From the NCBI RefSeq assembly GCF_024220175.1, contig NZ_CP098502.1, positions 2,852,001-2,916,000 on the forward strand: a stretch of DNA of 64,000 bases, in the 5' to 3' direction. The notes below the pieces were generated by a model. It was not told the DNA's origin. It did no database searches and was given only the letters and a program-made list of their open reading frames with translations. Below, one piece after another: positions 16,511 through 25,069 of this stretch. Source of the DNA: Paraconexibacter antarcticus (GTDB lineage: Bacteria; Actinomycetota; Thermoleophilia; Solirubrobacterales; Solirubrobacteraceae). Position 1 is the stretch's first letter. Every line of letters starts with the position of its first letter. The position numbers and the translations under genes were made by a program.

Positions 16511-16520
16511 AGCGTACTCT
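16511..16520. promoter_or_regulatory. Bidirectional -10 element (shared TA) between O-antigen ligase and AftD-like genes
   Basis: The 10-mer AGCGTACTCT carries TACTCT on the plus strand (16515-16520, 11 nt before ATG 16532) and TACGCT on the minus strand (16516-16511, 9 nt before ATG 16501), again sharing the central TA. The architecture repeats that at 13827-13836. Confidence 0.55.
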
Positions 16521-16531
16521 GCCCGCACCGC

Positions 16532-19500
16532 ATGGCTGCACCGACCCACCCGCGCACCCCGCGCGGCCGCTTCCACCCGCCCCGCCCCGATCGCGCGCTG
16601 AGCCTCGCGCTCGTGGTGCTCGCGTACGCCGTGGCGTTCGGCCAGCGCTGGGGCGAGACGATCGCCGACACGAAGCTCGCGCTCTACGTCGCGCCGCACC
16701 GCTTCCTCACCGACGTCCTGCGGGTGTGGTCTCCGACCGGCGACCTCGGGCACGTGTGGGGCGGGCAGTACAACGGCTACGCCTTCCCGATGGCGCCGTG
16801 GTTCGCGCTCGGGGACACGCTCGGGCTGCCCGTCTGGGTCGTCCACCGGCTGTGGCTCGGGACGCTGCTCGCGCTCGCGGCGCTCGGCGTCGCCACGCTG
16901 CTGCGGACGCTCGCCGCCCTGCCGCGCGCGGCCGTCGCCGTCCCCGCGACGGCCGCCGTCCTGTACGTCCTCTGCCCGTACGTCGCGGTGCTCATGGACC
17001 GCACGTCGATCTCGCTGCTCACGTACGCCGCGCTGCCGTGGATGCTGCTCGCCGTCCACCGCGGGCTCCGCGACCCCCGCGGCTGGTGCTGGCCCGCCGT
17101 CGGCGCGCTCCTCCTCGCCTGCGCCGGCGGCGGGGTGAACGCGGCGGTCATCGGCTGGGTCCTCGTCGGGCCGCTGCTGCTCGTCGGCTACGAGCTCGCG
17201 TGGGGCGGGGTGGACCGCGCGGCGCTGCGGCCGTGGCTCACGCGCCTCGTGCCGTGCATCGCGGTCGCGAACGCGTGGTGGGTCGTCCCGCTCGCCGTCC
17301 ACGCCCGCTACGGCCTGGACTTCCTCCCGTTCACCGAGCAGCCGGGGACGATCTGGTCGACGACGTCGCTCACCGAGTCCCTCCGCGGGATGGGCTTCTG
17401 GACGAGCTACGTCGGGGTCGGGTCCGGCGGCGTGCTGCGCCCGTACGCGACGCACGGCGGCGTCCTGCTCACGGCGCTGCCGGTCGTCCTCGCCGGGCTC
17501 GCGGTGCCGGCGCTGGCGCTCGGCGGCCTGCGCTGGACGCACCGGGCGCGCTACGCCCCGTTCCTCCTGCTGCTCGTCCTCACGGGGCTGCTCGTCATGG
17601 GCGTCGGCTGGCCGGAGGGGACGCCGCTGCGCCGCGCGTCCACCTTCACCTACAACCACCTCGCGGTCGTCCGGGTCCTGCGCACGACGTACAAGGCCGG
17701 GCCTCTGCTGACGCTCGGGCTCGCCGGGCTCGGCGGGCTCGCGGCGGGCGCCGCGTGGACGTGGCTGCGCGCCCGCCGGCGTCCCGTCCGCCTCGCGGTG
17801 CCGGCGCTCGCCGCCGTGCTCGTCGCCGTCGCCGCCTGGCCGCTCGTCCGCGGCGCCGCCCCCGACGAGCAGCTGCACATCGAGGTCCCGGCCCGCTGGC
17901 ACGCCCTCGCGGCCCGCCTCGGCACCCGACCGCCGACGAGCCGCGCGCTCGTCCTGCCCGGTCAGCTCTTCGCGAGCTACCGCTGGGGCCAGACGATCGA
18001 CGCGATCCTCCCGTCGCTCACCGACCACCCCGTCGCGACGCGCAACATCGTCCCCTACGGTGACCGCCGCGCCGTCGAGCTGCAGTGGGCGGTCGACGAC
18101 CTCGTGAGCCAGGAGCGCGTCCTGCCCGGCCAGCTCCCGTCGCTGCTCGACCTCCTCGGCGTCGGGGACGTCGTCGTCGCCGCGGACGGGGACCGCAGCC
18201 GCAGCGGGGAGCTCGGGCCGCTGGAGACCGCCGACACGCTCGCGAGCGAGCCGGCGCTGCGCGGCGGCCGCGCGATCGGGGCGGAGACGACGCTCGCGCG
18301 GATGGCGGCGGGGCGGATTGCCCCGGCGCGCCGCGTCCCGCTGCTGCGCGACGTCCCGGTCCGGACCGGCGGCATCGTCCGCGTCATCCCCCGTGGGCCG
18401 GTGACGCTCTTCGACGGGGGCGCCCGCGCGCTGACGAACCTCGCCGCCTTCGGCCGCCTGGAGCCCGACCGTCCCTACCGCGCCGGGGCCGACCTCTCGG
18501 TCGCGCAGGCCCGCGCCGCCGCCCGCGGCGGGGCGCCGGTCGTCGTCGCCGACGGGGACCGCCGCCAGGCCTTCGTCTCCTCGCGGCTGCGCGGCGGCAC
18601 CGGCCAGGTCCTGCGCGCGGGGCGCAGCGTGAGCCGGGACGGGACGCTCCTGGACCCGTACGAGGCCGCGCTCGGGCGCCGTCCGGCGGCCGACGCGCAG
18701 ACGGTGCAGGTGCTCGCGGGCGTGCGGGACATCTCGGCGCCGTTCTCCCCGCAGGTGACGCAGTTCCCCGAGCACCGGCCGGCCGCCGCGATGGACGGGG
18801 ACCCGTCGACGTCGTGGCTCGCCGACCGCTTCCTCGATCCCGGCCGGGCCGTCCTCACCGTCGACCTCGGCCGACGGCTCGACGTCCCGCGGCTGCGGCT
18901 GTGGCCGGCGAGCGACAGCCGCGGGGTGGTCACCGCGGTGGCCGTCAACGGCCGCCGCTTCGCCGTCCACCGGGGCTGGAACACCCTCGCGGTCGGGCTG
19001 AAGCGCGCCACGGTCGTCCAGGTCGCGATCACCGGGGTCCGGCGGCCCCGCCACGCCTCCGCCGGGCTCGGCGGCATCCGCGAGCTGCAGATCCCCGGCG
19101 TCCGCGTCCGTGAGGCGCTCCGCGTCCCCGACGTCCTCGAGCGCGACCTGCGGCCCGCCGACCTCGCCGCGAGCCCGCTGACCTATCTCCTGGAGCGGCT
19201 CACCGCGGCCGCCCCGGCCCGTCAGGGCCGCCTCGCCGGCCCCGCCCAGGCCGGGCTCGTGCGGGACGCCCGCGACCCCGAGCGGCAGCTGCACCGCGTC
19301 ATCGCCCCGCCCGTCGCCCGGCGGTACGCCGTGAGCGCGTGGGCCCGGGTCGACGTCGGGACCTCCGACGCCGCCCTCGACCGCCTCGCCGGCGTGCGCG
19401 GCGGCCTCGTCGCCGACGGCTCGGCGCGGTTCGACGGGCTCCCGCGCTACCGCGCGTCCGGGGCCTTCGACGGGGACGCGACCCCGGCGGGCCGGGCCTG

Positions 19501-20956
19501 GGTCGGCCAGTGGATCCCGGGCCACGCCGCGTTCCTGCGCTGGACGACGCCGGCGCCCCTGACCCTCCGGCGCCTGCGCGTCGTCCCTGTCCGGGGCCTG
19601 CAGGTGCGGCGCGCGACCCGGGTGCGCCTGAGCGTCGACGGTCGCCGCGGCGCGGCCCTCGCCGTACCCGCCAACGGCCTCGTGACGCTGCCCCGCGCCG
19701 TGCGCGGCCGCGCCTTCCGCCTCGACGTGCTCGCGGCGCAGTTCGCCCCCGGCGTGCCGGCCCGCGTCCGGATGCGCCGCGCGGTCGGGATCGCCGAGCT
19801 GCGGGCGGCCGGGCTCCCGCGGCTGCGGGTCCCGCGCAGCGGCCGCGTACCCCTGCGCTGTGGCGCGGCGAGCATCATCGTCCGCCCGTGGGTCGGCGGC
19901 GCCGGCGCCCGGCCGGCGGCGGGCGCGGTGCGGGCGCGCCTCGGCGGCCGCGTGAGCCTGCGCGCCCTTGACGCCGGGCGGCCGGTGCGCCTGGACGGCT
20001 GCGGGACCGTCCTGATCGGCGCGGGGCCGCACGAGGTCTCCGGCGCGACCGGCGCGCTCGTCGCCGACACGCTGAGCCTCACCGCCCTGGCGCCCGGCGG
20101 CGTCCTCACGATCCCCGGGCCCGGCGGGCACGTCGTGGACGCCGGTCACGCGGACGGCAGCGGCCTCAGCGGGCTGCGGGTCACCGCGGGAGGGCCGTCG
20201 TGGCTCGTCCTCGGCGAGAGCTACAGCCGCGGGTGGCGGGCGGAGTGCGACGGCCGCGACCTCGGCGCGCCCGTCCCGCTCCAGGGCTACGCGAACGGCT
20301 GGCCGCTCGCCGCGCCCGGCTGCCGCACGCTCGACCTGCGCTTCGGCCCGGAGGGGACGGTGCGCGCGGCGCTGTGGCTCTCGGGGCTCGGCGGCGCCCT
20401 CATGCTCGTGCTGCTCGGCCGCGGGGTGCTCGCGCGCCGGCGCCGCGAGGCCGCCGCGAGCGCTCGCGGCGCCGACGGGCCGGGCGCCGCCGCTGCCCCG
20501 GCCCCGTTCGCCGACCTCCCCGCGCCGCCGCCGCTCCGGCTCTCCGCGCGGCAGGCCCTCGCCGCCGGTGTCGTGCTCGCGCTCGTCGTCGGCTTCGTCT
20601 TCGCCCTGCGCGCGGGCGCGGTCGCGGGCCCCCTCGCCGCCCTGCTGCTTTGGCGCGGCGCGACGGTCCGCGCGCTCGTCACCGCGGCGGGCGCGCTCCT
20701 GCTCGGCGCCGTCCCGGCGATCTACGCCGCCAAGGTCGCGCTCGACGGCCGCGGCCTGCCGTTCGACACGACCTACGCGACCGACCGGCTCGCGGCGCAC
20801 TGGGTCGCGGTCACCGCCTACGTGCTCCTCGCGCTCGCGGCCGGCCGCCTGCTCGCGGGCGCCCGCCCGGGCGGTCCGCTCAGTACGGCCAGGTCGCGTC
20901 CCGGTGACCCAGCGGCCGGGCCAGCGGGGCGAGGCGCGTTAGGATCAGCGCCTTGA
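16532..20956 (+). CDS. AftD-like alpha-(1->3)-arabinofuranosyltransferase (DUF3367 family)
   Basis: A giant 1474-residue membrane enzyme. The N-terminal ~480 residues have about eleven membrane segments with GT-C features (RWGETIADTKLALYV, VWGGQYNGYAFPMAP). A long extracytoplasmic region follows with at least two carbohydrate-binding-like (F5/8 type C) modules: near 743-830 (AMDGDPSTSWLADRF) and near 970-1010 (AFDGD, then AFLRWTTPAPL). Membrane segments return at about 1290 and 1350-1450. Size, order and the GESYSRGWRAECDG segment match the mycobacterial AftD family, which adds arabinofuranose to cell-wall arabinan. Whether arabinose is the donor sugar here is inference. The last 77 bp overlap the methyltransferase gene. 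Confidence 0.82.
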   Translation: MAAPTHPRTPRGRFHPPRPDRALSLALVVLAYAVAFGQRWGETIADTKLALYVAPHRFLTDVLRVWSPTGDLGHVWGGQYNGYAFPMAPWFALGDTLGLPVWVVHRLWLGTLLALAALGVATLLRTLAALPRAAVAVPATAAVLYVLCPYVAVLMDRTSISLLTYAALPWMLLAVHRGLRDPRGWCWPAVGALLLACAGGGVNAAVIGWVLVGPLLLVGYELAWGGVDRAALRPWLTRLVPCIAVANAWWVVPLAVHARYGLDFLPFTEQPGTIWSTTSLTESLRGMGFWTSYVGVGSGGVLRPYATHGGVLLTALPVVLAGLAVPALALGGLRWTHRARYAPFLLLLVLTGLLVMGVGWPEGTPLRRASTFTYNHLAVVRVLRTTYKAGPLLTLGLAGLGGLAAGAAWTWLRARRRPVRLAVPALAAVLVAVAAWPLVRGAAPDEQLHIEVPARWHALAARLGTRPPTSRALVLPGQLFASYRWGQTIDAILPSLTDHPVATRNIVPYGDRRAVELQWAVDDLVSQERVLPGQLPSLLDLLGVGDVVVAADGDRSRSGELGPLETADTLASEPALRGGRAIGAETTLARMAAGRIAPARRVPLLRDVPVRTGGIVRVIPRGPVTLFDGGARALTNLAAFGRLEPDRPYRAGADLSVAQARAAARGGAPVVVADGDRRQAFVSSRLRGGTGQVLRAGRSVSRDGTLLDPYEAALGRRPAADAQTVQVLAGVRDISAPFSPQVTQFPEHRPAAAMDGDPSTSWLADRFLDPGRAVLTVDLGRRLDVPRLRLWPASDSRGVVTAVAVNGRRFAVHRGWNTLAVGLKRATVVQVAITGVRRPRHASAGLGGIRELQIPGVRVREALRVPDVLERDLRPADLAASPLTYLLERLTAAAPARQGRLAGPAQAGLVRDARDPERQLHRVIAPPVARRYAVSAWARVDVGTSDAALDRLAGVRGGLVADGSARFDGLPRYRASGAFDGDATPAGRAWVGQWIPGHAAFLRWTTPAPLTLRRLRVVPVRGLQVRRATRVRLSVDGRRGAALAVPANGLVTLPRAVRGRAFRLDVLAAQFAPGVPARVRMRRAVGIAELRAAGLPRLRVPRSGRVPLRCGAASIIVRPWVGGAGARPAAGAVRARLGGRVSLRALDAGRPVRLDGCGTVLIGAGPHEVSGATGALVADTLSLTALAPGGVLTIPGPGGHVVDAGHADGSGLSGLRVTAGGPSWLVLGESYSRGWRAECDGRDLGAPVPLQGYANGWPLAAPGCRTLDLRFGPEGTVRAALWLSGLGGALMLVLLGRGVLARRRREAAASARGADGPGAAAAPAPFADLPAPPPLRLSARQALAAGVVLALVVGFVFALRAGAVAGPLAALLLWRGATVRALVTAAGALLLGAVPAIYAAKVALDGRGLPFDTTYATDRLAAHWVAVTAYVLLALAAGRLLAGARPGGPLSTARSRPGDPAAGPAGRGALGSAP

Positions 20957-21614
20957 TGACGACGTTCCGGGCGAACCAGGGCAGCTGCGCGAACTGCGCG
21001 GCGACCGACGCCGGGTGGTTGCGCACCCGGACGTACCGCGCGAGCGACCGGTCACGCCCGGCGTAGCGCCAGCCCGGGTGGAGGACGATGTGGCGCAGCA
21101 GCGCCGCCGTCACGCCGACCGACGCGAAGCTGTCGTGGACGAGCATCGTCCCGCCCGGCGGGACCCGGTCGCCCCAGCGCCGCAGGTCGTCGAGGGCGGG
21201 GCCGTAGCGGTGGGCGCCGTCGACGAAGAGCAGGTCGATCGGCCCGTCCACGTCGCCGAGCGCGGCGTCCGAGAAGGCCCGGACGTGACGGACGCGCTCG
21301 CCGACCGGGGCCCCGGCGGCCGCGAGGTTCGCGACGAAGGCGTCGTTGTCGGCGCTCCCGAGCTCGGGCTGGGCCTCGAACTCCTGCGGCCCGCGATCGG
21401 AGCCGACGTGCGGGTCGATGCAGGTGATGCGCACCGACGGCGCGGCGGCGCGCGCCATCGTGATCGCCGAGCGGCCCCGGAAGGACCCGATCTCCACGAT
21501 CTGCCCGCCGGCGGGGACCGCGGCGGCGCAGGCGTGCAGGCGCGAGACCTGCTCGGGGCTGAGCCAGCCCTCGACGCCGTCGAGGGCGGTGAACGTCGCG
21601 TGCAGGTCGGTCAT
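20880..21614 (-). CDS. Class I SAM-dependent methyltransferase
   Basis: The 244-residue protein contains the SAM-binding motif IVEIGSFRGRSAI (glycine-rich loop), ITCIDPHVGSD (acidic ribose-binding residue) and LLFVDGAHRYGPALDDL, typical of the methyltransferase_24 group found in glycan clusters. It probably O-methylates a sugar of the surface glycan, which often caps chain growth. It is translated from ATG 21614, overlapping the GT4-flippase stop by 4 bp, and its 3' end lies antisense to the last 77 bp of the AftD-like gene. The substrate is not determinable. Confidence 0.85.
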   Translation of the reverse strand: MTDLHATFTALDGVEGWLSPEQVSRLHACAAAVPAGGQIVEIGSFRGRSAITMARAAAPSVRITCIDPHVGSDRGPQEFEAQPELGSADNDAFVANLAAAGAPVGERVRHVRAFSDAALGDVDGPIDLLFVDGAHRYGPALDDLRRWGDRVPPGGTMLVHDSFASVGVTAALLRHIVLHPGWRYAGRDRSLARYVRVRNHPASVAAQFAQLPWFARNVVIKALILTRLAPLARPLGHRDATWPY

Positions 21615-24043
21615 GCGGTGGCGGGCGGCGGGGCGGTGGCATGCCGGGCGGGCCAGGCCCGTGCGGCGAGGACGAGGACGGCACCCGCGGCGAGGAGCTG
21701 CATGACCGCGACGACGGCGGCGAACCCGGTGATCGAGAAGCGGCCGGCGAAGAGCAGGACCATCTCGCCCGCGGCGACCGCCGCCAGCACCCACAGGAAG
21801 CGGACCTCCCCGAGCGCGATCATGAACTGCACCGTGAGGTACGCGACGGCGAGGAGCGTCATCGCAAGGCCGAGGACGAGCAGCGCGGGCGCGGCGTCGA
21901 CGGTGTCCGGGCCGAACGTCACCCGCAGCAGCAGGCGGGGGACGAGCGCGAAGATGAGCAGCGCCGGCGTCGCGACGACCGCGAGGATCCCGAGCGCGCG
22001 GTAGAGGACGGGGCGCGGGTCGAGGCCCGCCGCGGCACGGGCCGTCGCCTGCGGGAGCAGCTGCAGCCCGACGCCGATCGCCACCCACACGACGGCCTTC
22101 GCCGCGACGGCGGCGACCGCGTAGGAGCCCGCACGGTCGTGGCCGAGCTGGTGGCGCGCGATGATGACGTCGACGTTCTGCAGCACGGCGAGCAGCAGCA
22201 GGGCGCCGATCGGGACCCAGCCGCCGCCGACGAGCCCGCGCAGGCCGCGTCGCGCCGGGCCGTTCCCCGCGCTCACCGCGGCGCCCGAGCCGCGGTGGGC
22301 CAGCATTCGCTCGCCGATCGACCGGTCGAGCCAGGCGGCCACGACCGCGAACGTCAGCACCGTCGCGAGGAACGCGCCGGTGACGCCGGCCGTCGCCGCG
22401 AGCACGAGCCCGAGGACGAGCCGGGCGGCCGCCTCCCCGACGATGCTCAGGCCGACCGGCCGGAAGGCGTGCAGGCCCTGGAGCACCCCCCGCTGGAGCG
22501 ACACGAGTAGCCACATCACCCCGGTGACGGGCAGGGCGGCCGCCGCCCACGGATGCTCCGGGGTCCCCGTCAGCGACGCGAGGGGGACCCGGACCAGGAG
22601 CCCCACCGCCGCGAGGACGACGAAGGCCCGCGCCAGCGTCCGCGTCCAGTCGCGCACCGTCGCGGCGAGGACCTCGGGCCCGCCGAGCCGGCCGAGCGCG
22701 ACCTCGCGCGCGGCCGCCGCCTGGAGCGACTGACCGCCGACGAGGAGGATGAGGAACGCGGAGATGAGGGCCGCGAGCGCGCCGTACCCGTCGCGCCCGA
22801 GCAGCCGGGTCACCGCGATCGTGAAGATGAGCTGGATGGCGTTGTTCGCAAGGCTCGCGCCGGCCAGCGCTCCGGCCTTGCCGGTGTCGGACGCCCGCAG
22901 GCGCGCGCGCAGCGCCGGGCGCGGGGCGTCGGCGGCGGCTCCGAGCACGGCGAGGTTCGCGGTCGCCGTGACGTCCCACGAGAACCCCTCCGCCCGCTCG
23001 CGCGCCGCCGTCCCGAGGCGCTCACGCCGCTCGTCGTCGGCGCACAGCGCGGCGACCTCGGCCGCGAGCTCGTCGGGCGTGTCGGCGAGGACGCCGGTAC
23101 GCCCGTCGGCGATCGACTCCGGCAGGCCGCCGACCCGGAGCGCCGCGCTCGGGGTTCCGCGGAGCGCCGCCTCCATGACGGTGAGACACCAGCCCTCGGC
23201 GCTCGACGCGGTGAGGCTCACCCACGCCTCGTCGTAGAGCTGCTGCTTGCGCTCCTCGCTCACGTGCCCGTGGAGCGTCACCCGCGGCCCGAGGCCGCGC
23301 TCGGCGATCTCCGCCTCCAGCGCCGCGCGATGGTCGCCGTCCCCGGCGATGTCGAGGTGCGCGTCCGGCACGTGCTCGAGGACGTCGAGCACGTGCTCGA
23401 TGCGCTTGTAGGCCTTCAGCCGCCCGAGGTACAGGAGCCGCGGGGTGGGGGAGCGGGGGACCGCGGGCACGCCCGACGGGTCGACGCCCATGTAGGTGAC
23501 GGTGATGTCCTCGCCGGGGACCCCGAGCTCCACGAGCTCGTCACGCGCGGCGTCGGAGATCGTGAGCACGGGCCGGCCGCGGTACAGGACCGTCAGCGGC
23601 AGCCGCTCGAGGACCTGCGCGGCGACCCGCCCGCGGAGCCCGAGCTCGGCCTCGTAGTGGTCCTGGTGGACATGGTGGACGAGCGCGACGACCGGGCGCT
23701 TCAGCCACCACCAGAGCGGCGTGAAGAAGGCGATGCCGTTGACGACCTCCAGCACGACGTCCGCGTCGGCCGCCACGCCCCTGCGGGTGGCGCGCGCCGC
23801 GCGCGGGAAGACGGTCAGGCGCGTGCCCATGCGGTGGATCGTCAGGCGCTCGTGGGGGCGCGACACCGCCTCGCAGCCGTCGTAGGCCCCGGCGATGACC
23901 GTGACGGTGTGGCCCCAGGCGAGCCACCGCGAGACCTGGCCGAAGAGGTTCGTGCCGGTGCCGCCGCCCTGCGGATGGGTCCAGTCCCGGTCGGTGAGGA
24001 GCAGGACGTGGCGGGGAGCTGAGGGGGCCTGGCCGCTCGTCAC
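21611..24043 (-). CDS. Fusion of a GT4 glycosyltransferase and a polysaccharide flippase-like membrane domain
   Basis: An 810-residue two-part protein. Residues 1-370 are a complete GT-B fold transferase: HPQGGGTGTNLFGQVSRWL donor loop, LTISDAARDELV, LLYLGRLKAYKRI, and SSAEGWCLTVMEAALRGTP with the donor-binding Glu. Residues about 390-810 hold around twelve membrane segments with the MOP-type start (GASLANNAIQLIFTIAVTRL, LLGRDGYGALA), as in Wzx-like flippases. No start codon with a plausible leader or frame break separates the two parts. The fusion suggests that sugar addition on the inner face is coupled to flipping. The GTG start at 24043 has a -10 TACCGT 9 nt upstream. Confidence 0.88.
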   Translation of the reverse strand: MTSGQAPSAPRHVLLLTDRDWTHPQGGGTGTNLFGQVSRWLAWGHTVTVIAGAYDGCEAVSRPHERLTIHRMGTRLTVFPRAARATRRGVAADADVVLEVVNGIAFFTPLWWWLKRPVVALVHHVHQDHYEAELGLRGRVAAQVLERLPLTVLYRGRPVLTISDAARDELVELGVPGEDITVTYMGVDPSGVPAVPRSPTPRLLYLGRLKAYKRIEHVLDVLEHVPDAHLDIAGDGDHRAALEAEIAERGLGPRVTLHGHVSEERKQQLYDEAWVSLTASSAEGWCLTVMEAALRGTPSAALRVGGLPESIADGRTGVLADTPDELAAEVAALCADDERRERLGTAARERAEGFSWDVTATANLAVLGAAADAPRPALRARLRASDTGKAGALAGASLANNAIQLIFTIAVTRLLGRDGYGALAALISAFLILLVGGQSLQAAAAREVALGRLGGPEVLAATVRDWTRTLARAFVVLAAVGLLVRVPLASLTGTPEHPWAAAALPVTGVMWLLVSLQRGVLQGLHAFRPVGLSIVGEAAARLVLGLVLAATAGVTGAFLATVLTFAVVAAWLDRSIGERMLAHRGSGAAVSAGNGPARRGLRGLVGGGWVPIGALLLLAVLQNVDVIIARHQLGHDRAGSYAVAAVAAKAVVWVAIGVGLQLLPQATARAAAGLDPRPVLYRALGILAVVATPALLIFALVPRLLLRVTFGPDTVDAAPALLVLGLAMTLLAVAYLTVQFMIALGEVRFLWVLAAVAAGEMVLLFAGRFSITGFAAVVAVMQLLAAGAVLVLAARAWPARHATAPPPATA

Positions 24044-24052
24044 GAGCCTGCG

Positions 24053-24058
24053 ACGGTA
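24053..24058 (-). promoter_or_regulatory. -10 element of the GT4-flippase/methyltransferase pair
   Basis: Reads TACCGT on the minus strand, 9 nt before GTG 24043. No Shine-Dalgarno is visible, consistent with a near-leaderless transcript. Confidence 0.45.
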
Positions 24059-24156
24059 CCGCAGGGGCGGGACGCGGGGCCCGTCCGGACGACCGGCGCA
24101 GCGCCGTCCTGCGTCCGTGCGCGCGCCCCGAGGTGGGAGGATGTCCGCCGGACCCA

Positions 24157-24162
24157 TAGAAT
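24157..24162 (+). promoter_or_regulatory. -10 element of the LPxTG protein gene
   Basis: TAGAAT lies 10 nt before ATG 24173. It overlaps an upstream in-frame ATG at 24161, which therefore cannot be the start on this transcript. Confidence 0.5.
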
Positions 24163-24172
24163 GCCCCGTCGA

Positions 24173-24595
24173 ATGCGCCTGCCGTCCCGCCTGCCCGCCC
24201 TCCTCGCCGCCGCCGCCGTCGGGGCCGCCGGCCTCGGGCTGCCCGCGGGCGCCGTGGCCCAGAGCGCCGGCGACCAGCAGTATCAGGACCCGCTCGGCGG
24301 CTCGGCCACGACGTCGACGCGCACCGGGGCCTCGAGCGTCCCGAACCCGTCGACGGTCCCGCAGCTCTCGAGCACCACGCCGGCCGCGAGCGCCCCGGCG
24401 CAGCCGTCGCTGCCGCGGTCGACGAGCACCGGCTCCTCGACGGGGTCCCCGCCCACGACGACGAGCCCGACGGCGGCCACGGCCACCACGCTGCCGAACA
24501 CCGGCCTCGACGGGCGGATCCTCGCCGGCATCGGCCTCGGGATGCTCCTCTGCGGCCTCGGGCTGCGCCTGCGGACCGCGCGCGAGCGCTTCTGA
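24173..24595 (+). CDS. LPxTG-anchored, Ser/Thr/Pro-rich surface protein
   Basis: The 140-residue precursor has a signal peptide (basic MRLPSR, hydrophobic 8-27, probable cleavage after AVAQ), a mature low-complexity Ser/Thr/Pro-rich region (about 40-105), then LPNTG (107-111), a hydrophobic segment (116-131) and a basic tail RLRTARERF. That order is the sortase cell-wall sorting signal. The exposed region has no recognisable domain; it may be a glycosylated stalk or spacer. The start at 24173 rather than 24161 is preferred because the -10 element overlaps the earlier ATG. A sortase gene is not seen in the window. Confidence 0.85.
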   Translation: MRLPSRLPALLAAAAVGAAGLGLPAGAVAQSAGDQQYQDPLGGSATTSTRTGASSVPNPSTVPQLSSTTPAASAPAQPSLPRSTSTGSSTGSPPTTTSPTAATATTLPNTGLDGRILAGIGLGMLLCGLGLRLRTARERF

Positions 24596-24607
24596 CGCGG
24601 CGCGGGC

Positions 24608-24613
24608 TAGCCT
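24608..24613 (+). promoter_or_regulatory. -10 element of the tsaE operon
   Basis: TAGCCT is 9 nt before GTG 24623 and 13 bp after the previous stop, so the tsa genes probably have their own near-leaderless promoter. Confidence 0.45.
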
Positions 24614-24622
24614 GTCGGCACC

Positions 24623-25069
24623 GTGACGGCCGGGACCACGCACGAGAGCACCTCTCCCGCAGCGACCGAGGCCCTCGGCGCCGAGCTCGCCGCGCGCCTG
24701 CGGCCCGGTGACGTCGTCCTGCTCTACGGCGAGATGGGGGCCGGGAAGACGACCTTCGTCCGCGGCGCGGTCCGCGCCCTCGGGCACGACGGCCCGGTGA
24801 CGAGCCCGACGTACACGATCGCCCGCCGCTACGAGGCCGGTCCCGTGCCCGTCGCGCACCTCGACCTGCACCGGCTCACCTCGCTCGACGACGAGGACCC
24901 CGCCTTCCTCGCCGACCACGTCGGCCCGGACGCGATCGCCTTCCTCGAATGGCCGCAGATCGCCGAGGACGCCGAGCAGCTCACGGGTCCCGCGGGCGTG
25001 CGCATCGCCGCCCATGTGCACCTCGGGCACTCAGGTCCCGAGCGCCGCTCCGTGAGGATCGAGCCGTGA
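24623..25069 (+). CDS. tsaE: tRNA t6A synthesis ATPase TsaE
   Basis: TsaE is the ATPase of the TsaBDE complex that finishes N6-threonylcarbamoyl-adenosine at position 37 of tRNAs reading ANN codons. The 148-residue protein has the Walker A motif GEMGAGKTT (36-44), the switch-like SPTYTIARRY segment, HLDLHRL and FLEWPQIAE, all typical of the family. It starts at GTG 24623 and overlaps tsaB by 4 bp, opening a tsaE-tsaB-rimI-tsaD operon in the common actinobacterial order. Confidence 0.96.
   Translation: MTAGTTHESTSPAATEALGAELAARLRPGDVVLLYGEMGAGKTTFVRGAVRALGHDGPVTSPTYTIARRYEAGPVPVAHLDLHRLTSLDDEDPAFLADHVGPDAIAFLEWPQIAEDAEQLTGPAGVRIAAHVHLGHSGPERRSVRIEP

Noticed and set aside
15062..20956. A 1964-residue open frame starting at 15062
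   Set aside because: The part before 16532 is antisense to the O-antigen ligase gene and has no protein-like sequence; the real start is ATG 16532, after its -10 element.
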